NCBI GenBank assembly: GCA_050996575.1
Contig: JBPCRS010000076.1
Span: 1-5,399, forward strand
Source: DASUSH01 sp050996575
GTDB taxonomy: Bacteria > Actinomycetota > Thermoleophilia > Solirubrobacterales > 70-9
Direction: 5' to 3'
Length of the DNA: 5,399 nt
Position numbers and translations under genes: made by a program
Notes under the pieces: model-generated
What the model was told of the DNA's origin: nothing
What the model saw: only the letters and a program-made list of their open reading frames with translations
Databases searched by the model: none
Shown here: in pieces, positions 1-5,285 of the stretch
How positions within the stretch are numbered: the first letter of the stretch is position 1
Layout of the letters: the number at the start of each line of letters is the position of its first letter

Positions 1-41
1 GGAGTCACCAACCACGCCCGAACCCGCTGCCCTACCCAGCC

Positions 42-68
42 CCGCGACCACGGCGCCTTGGGTCGCGG
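42..68 (-). terminator. GC-rich inverted repeat after the remnant gene, possible terminator
   Basis: A perfect 8-bp inverted repeat, CCGCGACC (42-49) and GGTCGCGG (61-68), with an 11-base spacer begins five bases after the remnant gene's stop. It could form a stable RNA hairpin. There is no T-run after it on the minus strand, so it is not a classical intrinsic terminator; a hairpin of this kind can arise by chance in GC-rich DNA. The 41 bases to the left edge show nothing recognisable. Confidence 0.3.
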
Positions 69-72
69 TCGC

Positions 73-515
73 CTACGCCACCGAAGCCAGATTGTTCCGG
101 CGCGTCTCGTAGAACGAGAGCGCAACCGCCCCCGGATCGCTCGCCTCGAGCAGCTCCGAGTAGCCGAGCTCGGCGCCGGGGAATCCGCTCGCGCCCCAGA
201 GCTCGCCCCCCCCTCGGCTGCGAGCGCGTAGTAGTCGGCCAATCGGTCGGCTGCATCGCGGTCGATCCCAAGCGGCGTTCTGTCGCCGGGTACGCCGTCG
301 GGAAGGAGCCCCGGCCCGAGCAGCTCACCACCGGCGGCGATGCTCTCGAGCACGGCCCTCCGCTCATTTCCGTTCGCCTCGACGACCAGCTCCGGGCCGT
401 CGGCCCGCACCTGCGTCCGCGCCCCTTCGAAGTCAAACGACGGCGTGCCGAATCCTCCTGGCGTCTGTGTTAGCGCGATCTCGTTCTGCGGCTTGCGCGC
501 CGCCGCGATGAGCTC
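73..515 (-). pseudogene. Remnant of a conserved actinobacterial hypothetical protein (no start, frameshifted)
   Basis: Two stretches look protein-coding but lie in different frames. Codons from 515 down to about 207 (about 103 residues) include TQTPGGFGTPSFDFEGARTQ and LGIDRDAADRLADYYALAAE. From 204 to the TAG at 75-73 the other frame gives ELWGASGFPGAELGYSELLE and ends SFYETRRNNLASVA. The switch falls at eight consecutive C (206-213; G on the coding strand), where one extra G would restore the frame. No ATG, GTG or TTG occurs in the first frame before the coding-like sequence starts, and its first codon is directly after the anti-sigma stop in the same frame. From memory, intact relatives in Actinobacteria have a few residues before the Glu-x-Ile-Ala-Ala-Ala-Arg start, and a longer middle section before the WxA...FPGAELxYSELL ending, so an internal deletion is also likely. 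I know no function for the family. A base-calling error could explain the frameshift but not the missing start. Confidence 0.6.
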
Positions 516-764
516 CTAGGTTCGCCCGCGGAAGGCCGTGAGCAGGTCGTCGAATCCGGGCGGGCGACCGGCGGGCTGCTCCAGCTGGCGCAGCCCGGCG
601 ATCGTTTGGCGCATCTGCTCGACGTAGGTCGCGCACTTCTTACAGGTTTCGAGGTGGTGCTCGAGCACCGCGAGCTCGTCGTCGCGAAGCGCTCGCTCGA
701 GATAGTCGGTGACTACCTCGACGACCTCGTCGCAGTCGATCGTAATCGGGTTCTCAGTTCGCAT
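516..764 (-). CDS. Zinc-binding anti-sigma factor (zf-HC2 / ZAS type), soluble
   Basis: This 82-residue protein has the zinc anti-sigma motif His-x3-Cys-x2-Cys (His37, Cys41, Cys44; HLETCKKC) in a helix pair, with a fourth likely ligand Cys11 in IDCDEVVEVVTDYLE. Proteins of this family bind and sequester an ECF sigma factor. It has no membrane segment and ends shortly after the zinc domain, so it should be cytoplasmic, answering to internal signals such as redox state or metal rather than an envelope signal; that is inference. The ligand positions match those known for RsrA of Streptomyces coelicolor. The ATG at 764 overlaps the sigma gene by 11 nt and has a GAGGA ribosome site at 773-777, so the two are coupled and it is almost certainly the cognate regulator. 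The TAG stop at 516-518 abuts the remnant reading frame that follows. Confidence 0.88.
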   Translation of the reverse strand: MRTENPITIDCDEVVEVVTDYLERALRDDELAVLEHHLETCKKCATYVEQMRQTIAGLRQLEQPAGRPPGFDDLLTAFRGRT

Positions 765-1380
765 CGAAATATTCCTCGAGTGCCTGCCGAACCTTCGAGC
801 GGGCGCGATGCAGGAGCACTCTCTGGTTGGTCTCCTCGACGCCGAGTGCGTTACGTGCGTCCTCGGAGGAATATCCCTGGATGTCGCGCAGCGTGATCAC
901 TTCGCGCTGGCGCGGTGGCAGCATCGCGATCGCCCCGAGCATCACGTCGCGCGCCTCGTCACTCGCGATCCTCTCCTCGGCCGAGCTCCACTCGACCGGC
1001 GGCCGCGCCCAATGACCCGGGTAGCTTCCGTCGCGTCCCTGGAAGCGCTCGGGGTCGACCGAACGCCCGCCGTCGTCGAGACCTCCGAGCGAGGCGAAGG
1101 GCACGGTGCGGCGTTCGCGAGCGCCGCGGGTCCGCGCCGTATTGAGCAGGATCTGAAAGACCCAGGTCCGAAGCGACGAGCGACCCTCGAAGCGGTCGAT
1201 GCCGTTGATCACCGCGAGCCATGTGTCCTGGACGACCTCCTCGGCGACGGCGCGGCTCGGCACGTGCGCCATCGCCAGGCGAAGCAACGCCGGGCTGAGC
1301 TCCTCTACGAGCCCGGCGAACGCTTCGTCGTCACCGGCACGAAGCGCGGCGAGGCGGTCCTCTTCAGCTGTCGTCGGCAA
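754..1380 (-). CDS. ECF-type RNA polymerase sigma factor
   Basis: With the start proposed here the protein has 208 residues and two sigma domains. Region 2 lies at about 15-85 (AFAGLVEELSPALLRLA, then VAEEVVQDTWLAVINGIDRF, and SSLRTWVFQIL), which binds core polymerase and the -10 element. Region 4 lies at about 142-205 (LPPRQREVITLRDIQGYSSE, then ETNQRVLLHRARSKVR), a helix-turn-helix for the -35 element. The linker of about 55 residues is long and has the pattern GHWARPPVEW, which I recall from a common group of actinobacterial ECF factors. The frame stays open upstream to an ATG at 1476, but that would bury 32 Ser/Pro/Ala-rich codons inside rpmA. The TTG at 1380, just before Pro-Thr-Thr-Ala-Glu-Glu, gives a natural N-terminus and a 17-nt overlap with rpmA. 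No clear ribosome site precedes it, so the start is uncertain. Its stop overlaps the anti-sigma gene by 11 nt. Target promoters cannot be read from this window. Confidence 0.88.
   Translation of the reverse strand: MPTTAEEDRLAALRAGDDEAFAGLVEELSPALLRLAMAHVPSRAVAEEVVQDTWLAVINGIDRFEGRSSLRTWVFQILLNTARTRGARERRTVPFASLGGLDDGGRSVDPERFQGRDGSYPGHWARPPVEWSSAEERIASDEARDVMLGAIAMLPPRQREVITLRDIQGYSSEDARNALGVEETNQRVLLHRARSKVRQALEEYFDAN
773..777 (-). promoter_or_regulatory. Ribosome binding site of the anti-sigma gene
   Basis: GAGGA on the minus strand ends eight bases before the ATG at 764, inside the last codons of the sigma gene. Its good spacing supports this ATG as the true start and gives the anti-sigma gene its own initiation signal within the coupled pair. 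Confidence 0.65.
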
Positions 1381-1618
1381 CCGAGACGACGCGGCCCTTG
1401 CGGGAGGGCTTGAACGCAACGACCCCGGCACGGGTGGCGAAGATAGTGTGGTCGCGGCCGATCCCGGTGCCGTCACCCGGGTAAAAGCGGGTGCCGCGCT
1501 GGCGGACGATGATCTCGCCGCCGCCGACCTGCTGGCCCGCGAACACCTTCACCCCGAGCATCTTCGGGTTCGAGTCGCGCCCGTTGCGGCTCGATCCGAG
1601 CCCCTTCTTGTGCGCCAT
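1364..1618 (-). CDS. rpmA: 50S ribosomal protein L27 (bL27)
   Basis: This 84-residue protein is a complete bL27 of normal length. The family core GSSRNGRDSNPKMLGVKVFA (8-27) is intact, followed by QQVGGGEIIVRQRGTRFYPG and the closing beta-barrel strands. bL27 sits at the peptidyl-transferase centre of the large subunit, where its flexible N-terminus approaches the ends of the tRNAs. The protein begins MAHKKG, so it has the short N-terminus and not the cleaved leader of Firmicutes. The ATG at 1618 shares one base with the rplU TAA; no strong ribosome site is seen, which fits coupling to rplU. Downstream the usual partner obgE is absent, and an ECF sigma gene begins within the last codons instead. 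Confidence 0.97.
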   Translation of the reverse strand: MAHKKGLGSSRNGRDSNPKMLGVKVFAGQQVGGGEIIVRQRGTRFYPGDGTGIGRDHTIFATRAGVVAFKPSRKGRVVSVADDS

Positions 1619-2136
1619 TACTCGCTCGCTTTCTCGTCGGCCGGCTTCTTCGCCGCCGGCTTCTTCGCGGGTGCCTTCTTTGCGGCGGGCTTCTTCGCGG
1701 CTGGTTTACTCGCGGCGGGCTTCTTCGCCGCGGTCTCAGTCTTCGCCGCGGTCTCAGTCTTCGCCGCCGGCTCCTTCTTCGCCGCCGGCTCCTTCTTCGC
1801 CGCCGTCGGCTTGCGGGTCAGCAGCTTGACCTCCGTCACCTCGAGCTTCGTCTGCTCCTGGCGGTGTCCGGCGCGCTTGCGATAGCCCTGCTTCGCCTTG
1901 TACTTGAAGACCCGGATCTTCGGCCCGCGCAGGTGGCCGGCGACCTTGGCCTCGACCTTGACCTTCTCGAGGTCTGCCCCGGCGCCGACGAAGTCACTGC
2001 CGCCGACAAAGGCGACGGCGCGAAGCTGGACCTTGGCACCCTCGTCCTCGGAGATGCGGTCGACGACGAGCTCCGTGCCCTTTTCGACGCGGAACTGCTG
2101 ACCACCACTTTCGACTATCGCGTAGCTGTCGCTCAT
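1618..2136 (-). CDS. rplU: 50S ribosomal protein L21 (bL21) with long Lys/Ala-rich C-terminal extension
   Basis: The protein is 172 residues; residues 1-108 form a standard bL21 (usually about 100-105 residues), an early-binding large-subunit protein that contacts 23S rRNA. The family start YAIVESGGQQFRVEKG (5-20) and the signature stretch IRVFKYKAKQGYRKRAGHRQ (74-93) are intact. Residues 109-172 are an added tail made of Lys, Ala, Pro and Glu in repeats such as AAKKEP, AAKTET and PAAKK, like histone-H1 or Hu-type tails. The tail is predicted to be disordered and basic; I infer nucleic-acid contact but see no folded domain. The ATG at 2136 overlaps the RNase stop by 4 nt and has GGAAGAG just upstream. 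No separate leader is visible, unlike the regulated L21 leaders of Firmicutes. It is followed by rpmA with a 1-nt TAATG overlap, the normal L21-L27 pairing. Confidence 0.97.
   Translation of the reverse strand: MSDSYAIVESGGQQFRVEKGTELVVDRISEDEGAKVQLRAVAFVGGSDFVGAGADLEKVKVEAKVAGHLRGPKIRVFKYKAKQGYRKRAGHRQEQTKLEVTEVKLLTRKPTAAKKEPAAKKEPAAKTETAAKTETAAKKPAASKPAAKKPAAKKAPAKKPAAKKPADEKASE
1621..1812 (-). repeat. Low-complexity repeat region encoding the bL21 tail
   Basis: This stretch encodes residues 109-172 of bL21 and consists of imperfect repeats of 15 and 18 bases built around TTCTTCGCCGCCGGC on the plus strand (Pro-Ala-Ala-Lys-Lys on the coding strand). The part nearest the L21 core holds exact 18-base tandem copies; the distal part is more diverged. 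All variation stays in frame, as expected for repeat expansion under coding constraint. Confidence 0.85.
1724..1798 (-). repeat. Two adjacent pairs of exact 18-bp tandem repeats inside rplU
   Basis: On the plus strand TTCGCCGCGGTCTCAGTC occurs twice back to back (1724-1741 and 1742-1759), and GCCGCCGGCTCCTTCTTC occurs twice back to back (1763-1780 and 1781-1798). On the coding strand the first pair gives two hexapeptides of the AAKTET type and the second two of the AAKKEP type. The identity of the copies at DNA level points to recent slippage duplication. Confidence 0.9.
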
Positions 2137-4043
2137 TGCTCTTCCGATTCGTTTGAACTGCCGGTTGCGCTCTCTTCGCGCGAACGGCGCCCACGACCGC
2201 CCCTGCGGCCACGGCGCCGTCTGCGAGCCGAGGATTCTAGCTCGGAGCCCTCGCCAGCCGACTCGTCGACTTCGACCGGGTTTCCCTCGGCATCGAGCAG
2301 GACCGCGCTCGCCGCGGCGCGGTCAACCGACTCGATTCGCACCATCTTGCGCTCGCCGACGAACTTGCCGGCTCCGCGGATCGAGACGATGTAGGAATCG
2401 ACCCGGGCGACCGCGTCGTTGGCGTTGTACATGTGCGGCTCCTCGATCGAGACCAGCACCTCCTCGTCGGCCTGAAACGGCAGCGCGCGCTCGGCGATCT
2501 GCTCGCGAGTACCGGCCTCGATCACCTCGAAGGTGTCGATCGGCAGCGCGTCGCCACCCTCGAAGTGGAAGTGCTTGGCGGTCTCCTGCTCGAAGTCGTG
2601 CAGGCCGGAGTCCTCGCGCAGCAGCTCGGCGGCGACCATCGGGTTGACGCGGATCAGGTACGCGTCCGGGTCAGGACGCTCCTCGATCACCTCGTTCAGC
2701 CCCCGGAGCACGTCGAAGGCGACGGTCTCGGCGCTGAGCACGACGCCCTCTCCCGCGCAGGTCGGGCACTGAACCGTGAGGATCTCGCGGACCCCGTCGG
2801 TGACGTTCTGGCGCGTCATCTCGACCAGGCCGAGCGGCGAGACCTCCATCACGTAGCTCTTCGTCTTGTCGCCGTCGAGCGCCTTGCGCAGCGTCTTCAG
2901 GACTTGGTTGCGGTTGCCCGATCGGGCCATGTCGATGAAGTCGATGACGATGATCCCGCCGATGTCACGCAACCGGAGCTGGCGCACGACCTCGTCGGCG
3001 GCCTCGACGTTGACCCGGGTGATCGTGTCCTCGAGCCGGCCCTTGCCGCGACCGGTGAAGCTGCCGGTGTTGATGTCGACGACAGTCAGCGCCTCGGCGT
3101 AGTCGATCATCAGGTAGCCGCCGGAAGGCAAATCGACTCGGCGCGAGAGCACCTCGTCGAAGGTCGAGTCGACGTCATAGGCCTCGAAAAGAGGCTTGCG
3201 CTCTTCGTAGAGCTGGACCGCCTCGGTCAGCTCCGGCGCGGTGCGCTCGAAGAAGCTCAACACCCGCTGGTGCTGCTTCGGATCGTCGATCACGGCGCCC
3301 TCGAACTCGGCGCGCAGGACGTCACGGAGGACGCGAACGGAAAGGTCGGCCTCCTGGAAGACGAGCGCGGAAGCGTCGACCTGGTCGGCGCGACGGGCGA
3401 GCACCTCGTGCAGCTTGAGCAGGTAGCCGATTTCGCGATCGAAGTCGGCCTGGGTCGCACCCTGGGCCGCGGTGCGGACAATCAGCCCGCCCTCGAATGA
3501 GCCCTTGCGCTTCGTTCGCACGGTGTCGAGCTGCTTGCGCAGCTTGTCGCGCTGGGAATCGGGGACGCGGCGGCTGACGCCGACGCCCTCGCCCTGGGGC
3601 ATGAAGACGAGGTAGCGGCCGGCGATCGATAGCTGCATCGAGAGCCGGGCGCCCTTCGTCTTCAAAGGGTCCTTGACGACCTGGACGATGATCTCCTGCT
3701 TCGGCTTGATCAGCTCGTCGATCCGCCGGCCCTTGCCGCGGCCGCGCTTCGGCGTCTGCTTGCCGTCGGGGGTGACGATCTCATCGACGTGGAGGAAACC
3801 GTTTCGCTCGAGGCCGATATCGACGAAGGCGGCCTCCATCCCGGGCAGGACGTTGTCGATCACCCCCTTGTAGATGTTGCCGACGATCGAGCGCTGGCCG
3901 CGGCGCTCGACGTAGAGCTCACCGACCTTGAACCCGTCGTTCGGGGAGTTGCCGTTGCCGCCGCGACGAGCGGCGCCTTTGGCCTCACGGACGGCCACCC
4001 GCGTTTCGCCGCGGTCGACCGAAACCAATATCTGCTTACGCAA
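2133..4043 (-). CDS. rng: Rne/Rng family endoribonuclease (RNase E/G) with TRAM-like C-terminus
   Basis: This 636-residue protein belongs to the RNase E/G family, single-strand-specific endoribonucleases that process rRNA precursors and start mRNA decay. In order it shows an S1 domain (about 50-137, with NIYKGVIDNVLPGMEAAFVD and an Arg/Lys-rich insert at 97-107), a 5'-sensor region with GLIVRT (186-191; Arg190-Thr191 match the 5'-phosphate pocket Arg169-Thr170 of E. coli RNase E), and a DNase I-like catalytic region. Asp323 of VVDINTGSFTG and Asp368 of IVIDFIDM match the magnesium-binding Asp303 and Asp346. CPTC (426-429) matches the zinc-link. After the small domain (to about 512) comes a segment resembling a TRAM RNA-binding domain (about 520-583), then an acidic stretch, an Arg/Gly-rich patch (607-622) and an acidic end. 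It is longer than RNase G and shorter than E. coli RNase E. The start is TTG, six bases after rodA, and the stop overlaps rplU by ATGA. Calling it rng rather than rne is a convention; the family assignment is firm. Confidence 0.95.
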   Translation of the reverse strand: MRKQILVSVDRGETRVAVREAKGAARRGGNGNSPNDGFKVGELYVERRGQRSIVGNIYKGVIDNVLPGMEAAFVDIGLERNGFLHVDEIVTPDGKQTPKRGRGKGRRIDELIKPKQEIIVQVVKDPLKTKGARLSMQLSIAGRYLVFMPQGEGVGVSRRVPDSQRDKLRKQLDTVRTKRKGSFEGGLIVRTAAQGATQADFDREIGYLLKLHEVLARRADQVDASALVFQEADLSVRVLRDVLRAEFEGAVIDDPKQHQRVLSFFERTAPELTEAVQLYEERKPLFEAYDVDSTFDEVLSRRVDLPSGGYLMIDYAEALTVVDINTGSFTGRGKGRLEDTITRVNVEAADEVVRQLRLRDIGGIIVIDFIDMARSGNRNQVLKTLRKALDGDKTKSYVMEVSPLGLVEMTRQNVTDGVREILTVQCPTCAGEGVVLSAETVAFDVLRGLNEVIEERPDPDAYLIRVNPMVAAELLREDSGLHDFEQETAKHFHFEGGDALPIDTFEVIEAGTREQIAERALPFQADEEVLVSIEEPHMYNANDAVARVDSYIVSIRGAGKFVGERKMVRIESVDRAAASAVLLDAEGNPVEVDESAGEGSELESSARRRRRGRRGGRGRRSREESATGSSNESEEQ

Positions 4044-4049
4044 TCAATC

Positions 4050-4055
4050 TCACCT
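4050..4055 (-). promoter_or_regulatory. Ribosome binding site for the TTG-started RNase E/G gene
   Basis: The minus strand reads GAGGTGAG over 4056-4049, a strong Shine-Dalgarno sequence whose AGGTGA core ends six bases before the TTG at 4043. The rodA stop codon TGA (4052-4050) lies inside this element, so ribosomes finishing rodA would terminate on the binding site for the next gene. This site decides the start of the downstream gene, because the codon immediately before the TTG is an in-frame TGA and no upstream start is possible. Confidence 0.75.
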
Positions 4056-5285
4056 CAGAGTGGTGTTGGGGCCGGCTGTTCTCAGCCGGCCTGCCCCACT
4101 CTTGGAGGTGAGCTGCGCCTGCACGTAGATCGCTTGCAGGATCCCGATTGCCATGAAGGTGACAAGAGCGGAGGACCCTCCGAAGCTCATCAACGGCAGG
4201 GTGATCCCCGTGACCGGCATGATCGCGAGGTTCATCCCTACGTTGACGAATACCTGGAACATGAGCATCGCGGCGATACCGCCGGCGATCATGCTTCCGT
4301 ATAAGTTCTTCGAGAGGGTCATGATGCGCAGCGCCCGCCAAATGAGCAGGGCGTAAAGGGACAGAAGTAACGCGGCTCCGACGAACCCGAATCGCTCACC
4401 CACCGCTGCAAACATGAAGTCGGTGTGGTGCTCGGGTAGGAAATCGTTACGCGTTTGTGTTGCGTCATCGCCTCGGCCGGTCTTTCCACCGGCACCGATG
4501 GCGATCAAAGCCTGATTGGACTGGTAGCTCGAGTCGCCTGGATCGTCGCTCGGACTGAGGAACGAGGTTAGACGCTCTTGCTGATAGTCGTACAGGATCG
4601 GCATCCCGACCGCGGGGGCGACGACGAGGACCACGGCAACGGCCGCCGCCGCCAGCCCACCGAGAAACGCGAAATGCGTCCACGGCACGCCGGCCACGAA
4701 CAGGACCGCGAGCGTGATCACGCCGAGGACCAGGGCGGTTCCGAGGTCCGGCTGCATCAGTACGAGTGCCGCCGGGACCAGACCGAGCAAGAGCAAACGT
4801 GCGGTCCGCTGGCGCTCGGAGGTACGCCTGACCCGGTCGATGACGAAGCCCGCGAGTGCGAGCATCAGCAGCAACTTGGCCAACTCCGACGGCTGGAAGG
4901 TGAAGAACGGCAGCTCGATCCACCGGTTTGAACCGCGCGTGGCGTTGCCGAGCACGAAGACGGCGACGATCGAGAGGATGATGAAGGTGTAGATGCCGAC
5001 CCGGAGCTCGCGGAAGCGCGAGTAGTCGATCCGGGCCAGCGCGAGCATCAGCGTGATTCCGACGACGCCGTAGATCGCTTGGCGAATCGCGTAGTAGTAG
5101 GGCTCGCCGGGGACGTCGCCCTGCGTCGTCGTTGCCAGGGTGAAGACGCTGAACGCGATCAGCGCGATCGCGGCGATCAACAACAACGGGTCGAGGTAGG
5201 CGAGCCGAAGCCGGGCCTCGGGCTCGGAGCGCCCCTCGTCGAAGCGGCGCGGCGCGGGGCGCGGCTGGGCGAGGGTCGGGCTCAT
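4050..5285 (-). CDS. rodA: Rod-shape peptidoglycan glycosyltransferase RodA (SEDS family)
   Basis: This 411-residue integral membrane protein of the SEDS family polymerises lipid II into glycan strands at the cytoplasmic membrane during cell elongation, working with PBP2. A roughly 30-residue polar N-terminus precedes the first membrane segment (about 33-52), and further hydrophobic segments follow at about 67-84, 97-112, 134-150, 163-178, 183-200, 204-227, 300-317, 330-352 and 372-390. Family motifs are clear: FQPSELAK (130-137), QPDLGTALVL (178-187), QALIAIGAGGKTGRG (258-272), FLPEHHTDF (282-290), and PVTGITLPLMSFGGSS (357-372). Asp289 of HTDF aligns with the essential Asp262 of E. coli RodA. 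The ATG at 5285 overlaps the mrdA stop and has a GAGGT ribosome site (5292-5296) six bases upstream. The length is normal to slightly long because of the N-terminal extension. FtsW is the main alternative, but the mrdA neighbour favours RodA. Confidence 0.95.
   Translation of the reverse strand: MSPTLAQPRPAPRRFDEGRSEPEARLRLAYLDPLLLIAAIALIAFSVFTLATTTQGDVPGEPYYYAIRQAIYGVVGITLMLALARIDYSRFRELRVGIYTFIILSIVAVFVLGNATRGSNRWIELPFFTFQPSELAKLLLMLALAGFVIDRVRRTSERQRTARLLLLGLVPAALVLMQPDLGTALVLGVITLAVLFVAGVPWTHFAFLGGLAAAAVAVVLVVAPAVGMPILYDYQQERLTSFLSPSDDPGDSSYQSNQALIAIGAGGKTGRGDDATQTRNDFLPEHHTDFMFAAVGERFGFVGAALLLSLYALLIWRALRIMTLSKNLYGSMIAGGIAAMLMFQVFVNVGMNLAIMPVTGITLPLMSFGGSSALVTFMAIGILQAIYVQAQLTSKSGAGRLRTAGPNTTLR

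Noticed and set aside
32..436. A 134-codon minus-strand frame with an ATG start in the left region
   Set aside because: It is Arg/Gly-rich with no motif, and the other two minus-strand frames carry coherent protein-like sequence on either side of the C run, so this frame is a shadow.
433..636. A 67-codon minus-strand frame overlapping the anti-sigma gene
   Set aside because: It is out of frame with the zinc-motif protein and consists mostly of Arg, Ala and Pro; no family is recognisable.
709..1413. A 234-codon plus-strand frame opposite the sigma gene
   Set aside because: The minus strand gives clear sigma regions 2 and 4; the plus-strand product has no recognisable motif and odd composition.
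1381..1476. Upstream extension of the sigma protein to the ATG at 1476
   Set aside because: It lies over rpmA in another frame and encodes Ser/Pro/Ala-rich sequence unlike a sigma N-terminus; the TTG at 1380 fits better.
1621..1812. Possible CRISPR-like or intergenic repeat array
   Set aside because: The repeats are directly adjacent, have no spacers, keep the reading frame, and encode a Lys/Ala-rich tail of bL21.
2433..3500. A 355-codon open frame on the plus strand, antisense to the RNase gene
   Set aside because: It is the mirror of a long GC-rich coding gene, rich in Asp, Leu, Val and Arg with no family motif, while the opposite strand carries intact catalytic motifs of RNase E/G.
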